Assembly: GCF_900177705.1 (NCBI RefSeq)
Contig: NZ_FXBA01000001.1
Coordinates: 62,001 to 126,000, forward strand
Source: Fibrobacter sp. UWB15
GTDB lineage: Bacteria; Fibrobacterota; Fibrobacteria; Fibrobacterales; Fibrobacteraceae
Direction: 5' to 3'
Length of the DNA stretch: 64,000 nucleotides
Shown here: in pieces, positions 40,095 to 49,333 of the stretch
Layout: every line of letters begins with the position of its first letter
Numbering within the stretch: the first letter of the stretch is position 1
Translations under genes and position numbers: made by a program
Notes under the pieces: model-generated
The model's input: the letters and a program-made list of their open reading frames with translations, nothing else
Told to the model about the DNA's origin: nothing
Databases searched by the model: none

Positions 40095-43000
40095 CTATTG
40101 CCAACTATTAACAAACCCCATTCCAATGGAGAATTTGATTCTCGTGGGGGCGATGCTTTCGGAAATTACCGGAAGGTCAATCGGTGTAAGTTTTTCTCCG
40201 CCATGCAGGTTCTCGTCTTCACCGATGCGGCTTAGACCACGGGCGAGCGTAAGCGAAATGTCGAAGGGCGTGCTGTAGAAAATACGGTTGCTCATGCGGA
40301 AGGTGAGGCCTACAGAACGATCCCAGAAACGGTGGTCGGTGAACTTATCCGTGTCAAACCATTTGCCGTTCCAGGCGGCACCCATTTGCGAGAACAAATC
40401 GATGTAGAAACTGCGGGTCTCGAAAATCCAGGCGCTCTTGCGCCAGTCGTCGTACACGGGGAACAGGTAATGGAGTTCGGCGATAGCGGTGCGCATGCCG
40501 GCTAGCGTGTAGTTTTCGGAATTGCGCAGGTAGGGGTAACCTTCGAGGAATAAGGCGTCGTAGTAGTAAGAGTCGAGAGTGTCTTGCTTTGCGTCGGTGC
40601 TCCACTTATATATGCCGGCGATTTTGCCGCCGGCCGCAAGGCGGGCGCCGGTAAGCGGACTCTGGATGCTGCCGTAAAGATTCAAGCCCACTTCGTTGAT
40701 GTGGAAGTTGCGGTACTTGGGCGTGATTTTACCACTTGCGTTAACGGTAAAGCTTTCGGCGAAGGTGCCTGGGCGGTACAAGTCGGAATTGGAGGACTGC
40801 AAGTAGAAGCGCATTCCGTTTCCTTGACCGTTGATTTCGGAGCCTTCGGCATGATCGCCATAAAGGCCGAGGGCGACGAGCATGCTCAAGCGTTTCTGGT
40901 AAGTCCAGTCAAAATTGTCTTCGTAGAGGTTGAAGTTTGCCCAGTCGTAGCCGACTGCGACTTGTAAGGTGTCGATGCTCTTGAAAATACTGTAGCCTGC
41001 CCCGGCCATGATCGCTTGCATCGGAATGGCGTAGTGGGTAATGCCGATGCTGTCGCCATTATTGGCGCGTACATCTTCGTAGCGGATGGTGTCCTTGCTG
41101 GTGTAGTTGGCGTAGGTGTAACTGAGCGAGAGGTCAATAGGAGTGCTCTTGTTTTCCCAAGAAACGAAGAATTCTTTTTCCTGTTCGGGATTGAGGCCAT
41201 CGCCGTTGATATAGTCGATGCCGTTGCCGAGTTCCAACAAGAATCCGATTTGCACGGTGTTTTTCTTGAGCGGGTCCGAAAGGATAGCGGCAAGGCCTGC
41301 CTTGGCCTTGACTTTGCCGTCGCCGAAGACGGTGAGGTCGGGGGCGTTTTCGCTGAAGACGACCATGGGAACGAACAGGGGAACGAATGGAATGGGTTTG
41401 TAGTCCTTTTCGATGCCTGCAAGTTCGATGTCGGTCATTTCAATGGGCTTTACGATACGTTCGGAAAGCTTGCCTTGCAGGGTAATGGCGGCAGGGGCTG
41501 GCTTTTGCGTAATGGTGCGCGTGGTGTCAGTGACTTTCAGAACGGAGTCGCGGAGGGCAACGGCAGGAACCTTGGTGCAGGAATCGGTGACGGAAGAGTC
41601 TTCGCAATTCCACGTGGTGTCTGCAATCTGGATGATGCTGTCGCGTTCGGTGACGGTGACCGTGGTGTCATCGATCATGGGAACGGTGGTATAGGCAATC
41701 TTGTAAAGAGAGAAACCATCCTTGTCGTATTCCGTAAAGTAGAGCGTGTCACCGGCGAGTACGGGAGTGAAGGCGCCGCCGATAACGTTGGTCAGAGGGG
41801 TTTCGACGCCAGAAGTCAAGTCTTTTTCAATTAGGTTGAAAATTCCGTTGCGGTTGCTGGCGAAGACAATCTTGTTGTCGTCTAGCCAGTTTACGTCTCG
41901 TTCGTCGTAGCCTTCGGTGCTGACAATCTTGAAATTCTTGCCGTCGCTATCGATAACGGCGATGCCACGAGTCTCGTTATCGAAGAATCCGAACGCAATG
42001 CGTTTGCCGTCGGGGCTGAATTTCGGACTGTAGATATTGTAGTAGTCGAATTTGGCGTCAGGTACAAAAATGTCGACAGGATCTTCGGAAGTGTAGTCGC
42101 TGATATCCTTGGGGTAGGGAACCTTGGCCAGTTTGAATCGTGTGCTGTAGGGTTCGCGCATCGCAAAGATAATGGTCGTACCTTGGGCATCAATGGCGGG
42201 ATAAACGGCGTCGGCGAGGTAGGTGACATAAAGTTCATTCTTGTTGGTGTCGCTGACGGCAATGTCAAAGTGAGCATGGCCATCTTTATCGCGATTTTGG
42301 TAGCTGACGTAAGCTAGAATGGGGCCTTGGATGCTGTCTTGGTGAACATCGATGCCCTTGTCCATCCATCCCTTCTTGATTTTAAAGCCGTGCTTTGCGT
42401 AGTCACCAATGTCAATGATGTCGGTCTCGTTCTCGATTTCAATTTCGCCGATTTCGACGCCGTCAATATTGTTGCTCGAATCCTTGGCGCTGGAGTCGAC
42501 CTTGTCTGTGCCGGGGAGTTTCATTTTAAAGAGTCCGCCGTCGAACCAGAGTCCGCCGAAGTTTGAAACGCCGTAAAGTTCGTTGCCTGCGACAACGGGG
42601 AAGTCCTGCCAGAAAGATCCTTCGGTGAGTTTGATGCCTTCGACAAGGTGACCTACGCTGTCGCGTTGGGCTCGGTAATGCTTGGTGATTTCCGCTTTCC
42701 AGTTGTCGTAAAGTTCCTGTTCGCTAATGCCTAGAACCTTCTTAATCGCTCCGTCCAAAGTGAGCCGGTGATATTTGGACATCTCGTGCCAAATTTTCGG
42801 CATGGCATCTTCGCCATAAGTCTGGCTGATATAGCGCACTAGCGAAAAGCCCTGGGTGTAAGGGCCCAGTTCGGCGAACAGGGAATTGTCCGAGAACTCG
42901 TGCATGTAGGGAAGCGTAAGGAGAGAGTCGTTCAGGGTAGCCACGCGAAGCAACATATCGCGGTGGGTGTCCCAGGCGTCAAAACCCATGCGGCTTGATT

Positions 43001-43556
43001 CGTATTGCGCAGTACCTTCGGCAAACCAGAGCGGTTGCAGCGTAAAGGGAATCAGAGTGGCAAAATCCTGGGTGGTACGCTCGTTATAATAGTCGGTATA
43101 GCTGATTTGCAAACCGTAAATGCTCGGCTTGAACTTGCTTGCGTTTTCGATACTCACCAAGTGACTGAATTCGTGAGTCACCACGTCCGAAAGCCAACCA
43201 TGGCTGCTGCGGATTTTAAAATCCCAGTTGGTGAGCCAAAGATTAATGGAATTTTCGCTCGGAATGGCGTTGCCGTTACTGTAGAGGGCGTTGTTAAGAG
43301 TCGCATTCACTCGGCCGGGTAAGTCGTGGTGGTAACGATTGACCACGGAATCATAGACCGCTTCGGCGTAAGCGGAAATTTTGGATGCGTGCGAACTGTA
43401 TTCGGCTGGGTAGATAAAGTTGAAGTGGTCGGTGCTTGCAGCCTTCCAATGAATGTCGCTGTTGTTGCCGTAAAAGCCTACGGCGAAGGAAGAAACACTT
43501 GCCGTTAGAACACCTGCTGTTAAAACAAATAAAAAATTCGAAATAGACGCACGCAT
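40095..43556 (-). CDS. Giant outer-membrane protein: gluzincin-type metallopeptidase, TolB-like propeller, C-terminal barrel
   Basis: 1153 residues, with a signal peptide about 1-25. Residues about 30-290 form a peptidase-MA/M1-like zinc domain with HEFSH (128-132, preceded by WLSDVVT) and the downstream third ligand in PLWFAEGTAQYE (Glu180). Residues about 310-690 contain WD40/TolB-type repeats, such as YSPKFSPDGKRIAFGFFDN and VNWLDDNKIVFASNRNGI. After a linker, residues about 780-1153 form a beta-barrel-like region (YTLAGMRTAIAELHYLFPVY, VGLTFRMSNRIFYSTPFDISLTLARG). Similar propeller-plus-barrel proteins occur in FCB bacteria. Proteolytic activity is inferred from the zinc site. The natural substrate is unknown. 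It is convergent with the lipoprotein trio. Confidence 0.8.
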   Translation of the reverse strand: MRASISNFLFVLTAGVLTASVSSFAVGFYGNNSDIHWKAASTDHFNFIYPAEYSSHASKISAYAEAVYDSVVNRYHHDLPGRVNATLNNALYSNGNAIPSENSINLWLTNWDFKIRSSHGWLSDVVTHEFSHLVSIENASKFKPSIYGLQISYTDYYNERTTQDFATLIPFTLQPLWFAEGTAQYESSRMGFDAWDTHRDMLLRVATLNDSLLTLPYMHEFSDNSLFAELGPYTQGFSLVRYISQTYGEDAMPKIWHEMSKYHRLTLDGAIKKVLGISEQELYDNWKAEITKHYRAQRDSVGHLVEGIKLTEGSFWQDFPVVAGNELYGVSNFGGLWFDGGLFKMKLPGTDKVDSSAKDSSNNIDGVEIGEIEIENETDIIDIGDYAKHGFKIKKGWMDKGIDVHQDSIQGPILAYVSYQNRDKDGHAHFDIAVSDTNKNELYVTYLADAVYPAIDAQGTTIIFAMREPYSTRFKLAKVPYPKDISDYTSEDPVDIFVPDAKFDYYNIYSPKFSPDGKRIAFGFFDNETRGIAVIDSDGKNFKIVSTEGYDERDVNWLDDNKIVFASNRNGIFNLIEKDLTSGVETPLTNVIGGAFTPVLAGDTLYFTEYDKDGFSLYKIAYTTVPMIDDTTVTVTERDSIIQIADTTWNCEDSSVTDSCTKVPAVALRDSVLKVTDTTRTITQKPAPAAITLQGKLSERIVKPIEMTDIELAGIEKDYKPIPFVPLFVPMVVFSENAPDLTVFGDGKVKAKAGLAAILSDPLKKNTVQIGFLLELGNGIDYINGDGLNPEQEKEFFVSWENKSTPIDLSLSYTYANYTSKDTIRYEDVRANNGDSIGITHYAIPMQAIMAGAGYSIFKSIDTLQVAVGYDWANFNLYEDNFDWTYQKRLSMLVALGLYGDHAEGSEINGQGNGMRFYLQSSNSDLYRPGTFAESFTVNASGKITPKYRNFHINEVGLNLYGSIQSPLTGARLAAGGKIAGIYKWSTDAKQDTLDSYYYDALFLEGYPYLRNSENYTLAGMRTAIAELHYLFPVYDDWRKSAWIFETRSFYIDLFSQMGAAWNGKWFDTDKFTDHRFWDRSVGLTFRMSNRIFYSTPFDISLTLARGLSRIGEDENLHGGEKLTPIDLPVISESIAPTRIKFSIGMGFVNSWQ

Positions 43557-43585
43557 AGTTAACTACAATATACAAAAAAGGGAGG

Positions 43586-43619
43586 AAAAAGCCGCGCAAC
43601 CTGGGATGGTTACGCGGCT
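43586..43619 (-). terminator. Terminator of the GH5 gene
   Basis: On the minus strand AGCCGCGTAACC pairs with GGTTGCGCGGCT (twelve pairs, one G-U) around ATCCCA, followed by TTTTTCC. Strong. Confidence 0.9.
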
Positions 43620-43647
43620 CTAAGGAGTTGATGTTTAAGCTTATTTA

Positions 43648-45666
43648 TTATTCTGCAATGCCGAGGCCAAGGGCCTTGTCGATACCGTCGATGAGCTTGG
43701 TGCCCTTGAGGTCACCTTCGAACAGCGAGAAGTTGCCGGTGTAGCCCCAGTGAGTCCAAGGAATCTGGAGCGTGTCGCAGATTTCACGCATAGCAGTCAG
43801 GTAGTTCAAGCGGTCCTGAGCCGTGGAGCGGAGGTTCAATGCGCCGAATTCGTTGATGATAACCGGAACATTGTTGGTGGCTGCCCACTTTTTGGCTTTC
43901 AGGATTTCTGCCATGATGGCTTCCTTGCTGCCGGTCTTGTAGTAGTTCTTGACATTCGTTTTCACATAACTCTGAGTGCTTTTGGTGACACCGAAGTCGC
44001 CAGAAACTGTAGACCACTTGGCCGGATCGTAGGGGAACGGAATTCCCTTGATGGTGGCGTAGTCTGTCCAGGAACCACCCTGGTGGGTGAAGACGAACGG
44101 TTCGTAAGTGTGAATCACGTAGACGATGTTGTTGTCGGTGAACGGGGTACGCTTGGCGAGCAAGCTGATCGAATACCACTGGGCATCGCCGAAGAGAATC
44201 GTGTGCTTCTTGTCGACGCTGCGGATAGAATCGATCATGGCCTGGGCGGCAACGGTCCACTGGGCGGCAGTCACCTTGCCATCGCTCATGTCGGGTTCGT
44301 TCAACAGTTCAAAGAACAAGTCTTCACGCGGATTTTCGGCATAGTGAGCGGCCACATGCTTCCAAGTTTCGGCCATCATCTGGATATACTTGTTGTTATT
44401 GGCGCTGGTCTTGTTGTAGCCATTATCGTATTCGTGGTAGTCGATCACGAACGACATGTTGTTTGCAGCGGTCCATTCCACGAACGAATCAAGAACGGTA
44501 AAGAGAGTGCTGTCGTCAAAGGCGAGTTCGACGGTTCCCGTGGTGTCCTTGACAAATGTGTCGCGGTTGGTAGCGTACAGGTCAAGGTCAATGGGCAAGC
44601 GAAGGCTCTTGATTCCGTTGTCGGCCAAAAGCTTGATGTCGGTTTCGTCGAAGACGAATTCCTTGAACTTTCCGTCGGCATTTTCGAGCCAGTTGGTAAA
44701 GTTGATACCCTTGTTCAAGTACTTCATGGCCTTTGCCTGCAACGGGTTCGTGACCGTGATTTCGGCTTCGGTGAATTCGACCTTCGGAATGACCGGGTCG
44801 TTGATGGTCATGTCGGGCTTGTCCGCTTCGACTTCAGAAGTGTCTTGCAAGTAAATGTTGTCGATAAAGAGCGAATCGCTAGAGACCTTGGCGTTACCCT
44901 TGGCTTGGAAGCTGATAGCCCTGATATGCTTGGCGTCAAAGGCGACTTCTTTGCCCCAGCCGCCTTGGACCAAGTCCTTGAAGCGGATAACGGCCTGGGT
45001 CCAGGTGCGAGAGGCCTTGACCTTTGCCAGGTGAACGTCGTAGTCCTTGACGTCGGAAACTTCGATATGGACTTCGTGTGCGCCACCCTTGTACCAGTAG
45101 GTAAGGCCGCCGAAACGACCGTTGGCATCGTCTTCGGCAATCTGAATGCCCCAACCCACATACGGATCGTATGCGTATTCGCCCTTGTCAAGCGTGTAGT
45201 TGACTTGCAGGGCGTATTTGGAACCGTTGTTGACGGCGCCGGCGACCATGTCTCCGTCTTCGTTTACAGGGGTCGTGATGACAGAGGCTCCGTCGTTGTC
45301 GTTATCGCTGTAAGTGTACCAATAATCGTCGATAGTTGCCGAATGGTTGTCACCGTCTTCGAAGTCATCGACGAGCAAGCCCTTGCCTTGCGGAGTGATG
45401 ATGGTTCCTTCGTCAGGATTGGTTGAAGGTCCCTTATTCGTTGTATCCGAAGGCGTTGCGGTAGAATCGGTTTGGTTTGCGGTAGAGTCGCCCGGAATCT
45501 CAGTGGAATTATCTGGAAGCGGGGAAGGAGTTGTTGTAGAATCAGTTGGAGTGACAACCGGTTGTTCGTCGGGTGCAGCCGACTTGCTGGAATCGTCACC
45601 GCAGGCACTCAAGAAGAGAAGTGCCGCTGCAGAGAGTGCTAAACTTGTTTTAGTCTTGAAATTCAT
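43648..45666 (-). CDS. GH5 endoglucanase with CBM11-like module, lipoprotein
   Basis: 672 residues. Lipoprotein signal MNFKTKTSLALSAAALLFLSAC (Cys22), Thr/Ser/Pro-rich linker to about 92, then a CBM11-like beta-glucan-binding module (about 96-275, starting GLLVDDFEDGDNHS) and a GH5 TIM barrel (about 310-665). Catalytic residues are the acid/base Glu457 in ELLNEPDMS and nucleophile Glu606 in VIINEFGALN, with IRSLRLPID- and DYHEYDNGYN-type motifs. Likely a surface endo-beta-1,4-glucanase; the GH5 subfamily cannot be fixed by eye. A strong terminator follows and the SagB-like gene is divergent. Confidence 0.92.
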   Translation of the reverse strand: MNFKTKTSLALSAAALLFLSACGDDSSKSAAPDEQPVVTPTDSTTTPSPLPDNSTEIPGDSTANQTDSTATPSDTTNKGPSTNPDEGTIITPQGKGLLVDDFEDGDNHSATIDDYWYTYSDNDNDGASVITTPVNEDGDMVAGAVNNGSKYALQVNYTLDKGEYAYDPYVGWGIQIAEDDANGRFGGLTYWYKGGAHEVHIEVSDVKDYDVHLAKVKASRTWTQAVIRFKDLVQGGWGKEVAFDAKHIRAISFQAKGNAKVSSDSLFIDNIYLQDTSEVEADKPDMTINDPVIPKVEFTEAEITVTNPLQAKAMKYLNKGINFTNWLENADGKFKEFVFDETDIKLLADNGIKSLRLPIDLDLYATNRDTFVKDTTGTVELAFDDSTLFTVLDSFVEWTAANNMSFVIDYHEYDNGYNKTSANNNKYIQMMAETWKHVAAHYAENPREDLFFELLNEPDMSDGKVTAAQWTVAAQAMIDSIRSVDKKHTILFGDAQWYSISLLAKRTPFTDNNIVYVIHTYEPFVFTHQGGSWTDYATIKGIPFPYDPAKWSTVSGDFGVTKSTQSYVKTNVKNYYKTGSKEAIMAEILKAKKWAATNNVPVIINEFGALNLRSTAQDRLNYLTAMREICDTLQIPWTHWGYTGNFSLFEGDLKGTKLIDGIDKALGLGIAE

Positions 45667-45829
45667 GTGAACCTCATTTTGTTTGAAACCTTGGGTTGTC
45701 CCAATTCCCTTTTACCCTAAATCTATTATTAAATGAACGCGAAGAACTTGATAAATAGGTTTGTTTTCGTGTAGGTGTATCGGGTGTATTGGACTCTGTT
45801 TTAGCTTTTTTTTGCTATTTTTCTCGTAA

Positions 45830-47245
45830 ATGCGCTTTTTTTCTGAAAATTACCATAAATCCATTAGCTTTGCCCGGAAGGAGAAGCCTATAGATTTGTG
45901 TTGGGAATCACAGAAAATGGTTGATAGGCGCTATGCCGGATGCAACCGCATTGATTTGCAGAAAGGGGAAGTCCCCTCTTACGGTTACATTTCGGGCGAT
46001 AACCTGAAACCGGTCGGTGTTTACGTCGTCATGCGAGGGCGAAAGATTCCTAATGGCGTGTATGTGTACGATGCTGCCGGCAAAAGCAATGCTCCCGATG
46101 TAAAGGGACAATTGGTGCGCATTGGCGGCAAAGAAGAAATGAAAAAAATCGTGGATGCCTTTCCCGATAAGGATTTTGCCGAAGAAGCTCCGATGCTCTA
46201 CATTTTTACGGGACTTTTGGAACGTTCCGTTTGGCGCTTTAGAGAAGCGGCTTATGCGCAGGTGATGCAAGATGTGGGGGCCTGTGCGGGCAGTGTCTTG
46301 TTGCATTCGAAGTCCAAGGGGGCAAAAGTTTTTGCCTTGAGCGGTTTTGTAGATGACCAAATTGCCGTGGCTTTGAATTTGCCTTCGACTGAAATTCCGC
46401 TGGCAGCCTTGGCTGTGTTTCCGGAATACTGCGAATTGGCGTTTGATTCGGTCGATGGCGGTGTCGGCGAAACCGCTTATTCAAACCGAAGCGAAATGGA
46501 GGCTTCTGCCGGCGACTTGACGGAATTGCAGGCGGCAGACAATGTCGTTACTTATGATTCGACCCGCTATCCGTCGCTGTTTATGCGCCAAAACCGCGTG
46601 GAAAATATTACAGACCTCTTGAAGTGCATTCGCATTCGCAGACTTTCGACGCAGGCTTATCCGGGTGATGAATTTCCGCTGACGCCCGCAAAATTCGATG
46701 CTGCTCACTATTTGGATAAAATTTCGGATATTGAGACTCCTCTGAACAATCATTTGCCCTTTAAGAAGGCGGGACTGGATTTGGATGATTTCTCCAGTAT
46801 GCTTCGTTGGCTTGAAGTGGGACAAATCAATTTGTTCGGTGCGGGCCTTTTGAAAATCTGGATAGTCTCTTTCGATGTGATGTTTGTCTACCCGGGTGTG
46901 TATCGTTACGTGCCTGTGCGCAAGTCCATCTACATGCAGTCGGGCATGCTGAATGTCAAGAAGTTTGCCAAGTGTCATTTGGCTCCCGAAACGGCCGAGA
47001 ACACGGCCTATGCGGTGATTCTGACGGCAGACTTGAATGAATCCTGCAACTTGTTGGGCGAGCGCGCTTACCGTTATATGAACTTGAATGCAGGCTATTT
47101 TGCGCAGTCTATGACTTTGTCTGCAACACTGCTTCGCAGGACCGTGCGTAGCGAAAGGTTCTTCTATCAAGACGAATTGAAAGAATTGTGCGAAATTCCT
47201 GAAAGTGAAAGTATTGTCGCCGAAATTCTGGTGGGAAAGGCGTAG
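45830..47245 (+). CDS. Tandem SagB-type nitroreductase-like protein
   Basis: 471 residues, no signal peptide. The first half (about 1-225) starts like SagB/ThcOx dehydrogenases (RKEKPIDLCWESQKMVDRRYAG) and contains WRFREAAYAQVMQDVGACAGSVLLHS with FVDDQIAVALNLPSTEIPLAALAVF. The second half repeats the pattern: RRLSTQAYPGD near its start and RAYRYMNLNAGYFAQSMTLSATLL with ELCEIPESESIVAEILVG at the end. SagB enzymes are FMN dehydrogenases that oxidise azoline rings in ribosomal peptides, but no cyclodehydratase or precursor peptide lies nearby. A tandem arrangement suggests intramolecular pairing of the dimeric fold. Actual substrate unknown. A TATTTTTC element lies close before ATG 45830. Confidence 0.75.
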   Translation: MRFFSENYHKSISFARKEKPIDLCWESQKMVDRRYAGCNRIDLQKGEVPSYGYISGDNLKPVGVYVVMRGRKIPNGVYVYDAAGKSNAPDVKGQLVRIGGKEEMKKIVDAFPDKDFAEEAPMLYIFTGLLERSVWRFREAAYAQVMQDVGACAGSVLLHSKSKGAKVFALSGFVDDQIAVALNLPSTEIPLAALAVFPEYCELAFDSVDGGVGETAYSNRSEMEASAGDLTELQAADNVVTYDSTRYPSLFMRQNRVENITDLLKCIRIRRLSTQAYPGDEFPLTPAKFDAAHYLDKISDIETPLNNHLPFKKAGLDLDDFSSMLRWLEVGQINLFGAGLLKIWIVSFDVMFVYPGVYRYVPVRKSIYMQSGMLNVKKFAKCHLAPETAENTAYAVILTADLNESCNLLGERAYRYMNLNAGYFAQSMTLSATLLRRTVRSERFFYQDELKELCEIPESESIVAEILVGKA

Positions 47246-47249
47246 CAGC

Positions 47250-47942
47250 CTAAGGAATCAAGCTTAAAATGATCGGGGTGACGATTGCGGTAAATAGGCC
47301 CGCGACTCCGATGGAGAGGCTGCTCATGGCGCCTTGAACTTCGCCCATTTCCATAGCTCTGGTGGTGCCAAGCGCGTGGCTTGCGGTGCCGATAGCGATA
47401 CCTTGGGCCACCTTGTGCTTGATGCGGCAGAACCTGCATACGGCAGGGGCGGAAACGGCACCCGTGATTCCTGTAATGGTGATGGCAATGATGGTGACTG
47501 GTGGAATGCCGCCAATTTGAGCCGATACGACGGAACCCATGGGAATCGTGATGGACTTGGGCAAGAGCGAAAGCATGAGTGTTTCACTGAGACCGACAAG
47601 CTTGCTTACGACAATGACGCAGGCAAGAGAGGTGAGGCTGCCTGCGAAAATTCCGGCGAGAATCGGTTTCCAGAATTGCTTGAGTTTGGAAATCTGCCTG
47701 TAGAGGGGAACCGCGAGCACTACGGTGGCGGGGGAGAGCATGACGGAAATGTAGTCGCCGCCCACATTGTAACTTTCGAGGCTGATTCCTGTAATGAGCA
47801 GGAATCCTACAATCAGGATGTTTGCGATTAGGAGCGGATTCAGGAAGGAATACTTGAATTTTTTGCTGATGGTGACGCCGATTTCGAAGGTGACTAGCGT
47901 GAGCAAGATTCCGAACAGGGGAGAATTGATGATGGCGTTCAT
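47250..47942 (-). CDS. lrgB: LrgB/CidB family membrane protein
   Basis: 230 residues with about seven hydrophobic helices; the signature region SLLPKSITIPMGSVVSAQIGGIPPVT and the C-terminal HALGTTRAMEMGEVQGAMSSL are those of LrgB/CidB proteins. These inner-membrane proteins act with LrgA in holin-like control of murein hydrolases or in transport of short metabolites such as glycolate or pyruvate. The start overlaps the lrgA stop by 4 bases (ATGA), so the pair is co-translated. It is convergent with the SagB-like gene, with 4 bases between stops. Confidence 0.92.
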   Translation of the reverse strand: MNAIINSPLFGILLTLVTFEIGVTISKKFKYSFLNPLLIANILIVGFLLITGISLESYNVGGDYISVMLSPATVVLAVPLYRQISKLKQFWKPILAGIFAGSLTSLACVIVVSKLVGLSETLMLSLLPKSITIPMGSVVSAQIGGIPPVTIIAITITGITGAVSAPAVCRFCRIKHKVAQGIAIGTASHALGTTRAMEMGEVQGAMSSLSIGVAGLFTAIVTPIILSLIP

Positions 47943-48364
47943 TGTTGCCCCCCGTTTGCCTTGTTACGGGATGCTCGGTCGGCGAGGCGTTCTGCGCGCA
48001 GGGCCAAATTTTCGCGGTATTCTTGCTTACGAATGAACAATTGCGTAACGCGGCCGCCGACAGCGATGCTGATAAGCGTGAAGGCGATGCAGAGGAACAG
48101 CAAAAGTGGCCACTTGGAAAGGACTTCGTCGCCGACGACCATGATGGCAATGCTCGGCGGTAAAAAGAAAAGGGCCAGGTGGTTCAGGAAAAAACTCGAT
48201 ACTCCCGAAATCTGCTCCGGCTTGATTATTTTTGAACAAAGTAAAATCAAGAGCAGGACCATGCCGATAATATTCCCCGGAAGGGGTACGCCTACGATGC
48301 GGTGGAGAAATTCCCCGGCGACGCAAATGGCGAAAATCACGGCAAGTTGGAGCGGTATTCTCAT
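47939..48364 (-). CDS. lrgA: LrgA/CidA family holin-like membrane protein
   Basis: 141 residues from ATG 48364 (MRIPLQLAVIFAICVAGEFL); longer upstream frames cross the divergent fmt promoter. Four hydrophobic segments include GVPLPGNIIGMVLLLILLC and FFLPPSIAIMVVGDEVLSKWPLLL, the family hallmarks, followed by a charged cytoplasmic tail about 105-141 longer than in many LrgA proteins. Works with LrgB, whose start it overlaps. A TACATTTG element lies 8 bases before the start on the minus strand. Confidence 0.93.
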   Translation of the reverse strand: MRIPLQLAVIFAICVAGEFLHRIVGVPLPGNIIGMVLLLILLCSKIIKPEQISGVSSFFLNHLALFFLPPSIAIMVVGDEVLSKWPLLLFLCIAFTLISIAVGGRVTQLFIRKQEYRENLALRAERLADRASRNKANGGQQ

Positions 48365-48372
48365 GACGGGTG

Positions 48373-48380
48373 CAAATGTA
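48373..48380 (-). promoter_or_regulatory. TACATTTG promoter element of lrgAB
   Basis: Minus strand reads TACATTTG, matching TAnnTTTG, 8 bases before the lrgA ATG. The divergent fmt promoter region (TATATTTC, 48394-48401) is adjacent. Confidence 0.4.
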
Positions 48381-48406
48381 GAAAAGTATATTCTATATTT
48401 CATGTT

Positions 48407-49333
48407 ATGAAAATCGTATTTATGGGAACGCCGGAATTCGCGGCTTGTTTTTTGAAGCATCTCAAGGAATCGGACTTTGCAGACGTGGTGGCTGTGGTGA
48501 CGCAACCTGACAGGCCGGCAGGGCGTGGGCGCGTGTTAACGCCGCCGCCAGTGAAACAACTGGCCCTCGAATACGGGCTGCCCGTACTCCAGCCGATCGA
48601 CTTGAAAGCGCCCGAATTTGAGGACGCCCTGCGCGCCTTCGATGCGGACTTGTTCGTGGTGGTTGCCTATTCGATTTTGCCGAAGAATATTCTGGCGGTT
48701 GCCAAGCATGGCGCGGTGAATGTTCACGGAAGTTTGTTGCCTAAGTACCGCGGTGCTGCCCCTGTGCAGCGTGCGATTGCCGACGGACTCCCTGAAACGG
48801 GCGTGACGGTGTTCCGCCTGGACGAAAAAATGGACCACGGGCCGATTCTTGCGCAGAAGACGGTGGTGATTGACCATCAGGATACGACAGCATCGTTGCT
48901 GGACAAGATGGTTGCTCCCGGTTGCGATGCGTTGGACGATGCGATTCACCAGTTGCTCGAAGGCCGTGAAAAGGATTTGACGCAGGACCATGCGCAGGCC
49001 AGTGGCGCTCCGAAGCTCAAAAAAGAAGAAGGCTTGATTGATTTCAATTTGCCCGCTGCAGTAATCCACAATAGAATTCGCGCCTTCAATCCGTGGCCGG
49101 GTGGCTATGGAAAGTTGGGTGGCCGTATGGTTTACTTGCGCAAGACGGATACTCCAGAAAATGGCCCGAAACTCGCCCCGGGCGCGGTGGAATTCAAGGA
49201 TAACCGGTTCTACGTGGGCACGGGCGAAGGCGTTCTCGAAGTGATTGAGATTCAGGCCGAGGGCAAGAAGCCGATGCCGGTGGCCGACTTTATGCGCGGA
49301 ATCCAGAAGCGTGAAGGACTTTGCTTTTGCTAG
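48407..49333 (+). CDS. fmt: Methionyl-tRNA formyltransferase
   Basis: Formylates initiator Met-tRNA in the cytoplasm using 10-formyl-tetrahydrofolate. The 308 residues from ATG 48407 start MKIVFMGTPEFAACFL and have TQPDRPAGRGRVLTPPPVK, the active-site HGSLLPKYRGAAPVQRAI with the preceding AVNV, DHGPILAQ and the C-terminal domain RIRAFNPWPGGYG. No ribosome-binding site precedes the ATG; TATATTTC lies just upstream, so the mRNA may be leaderless. The 3' end overlaps the probable rsmB start by 13 bases. Confidence 0.96.
   Translation: MKIVFMGTPEFAACFLKHLKESDFADVVAVVTQPDRPAGRGRVLTPPPVKQLALEYGLPVLQPIDLKAPEFEDALRAFDADLFVVVAYSILPKNILAVAKHGAVNVHGSLLPKYRGAAPVQRAIADGLPETGVTVFRLDEKMDHGPILAQKTVVIDHQDTTASLLDKMVAPGCDALDDAIHQLLEGREKDLTQDHAQASGAPKLKKEEGLIDFNLPAAVIHNRIRAFNPWPGGYGKLGGRMVYLRKTDTPENGPKLAPGAVEFKDNRFYVGTGEGVLEVIEIQAEGKKPMPVADFMRGIQKREGLCFC

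Noticed and set aside
43750-45426. Long plus-strand open frame opposite the GH5 gene
   Set aside because: Shadow of the GH5 coding strand, no ribosome-binding site or family motif, whereas the opposite strand has full catalytic motifs.
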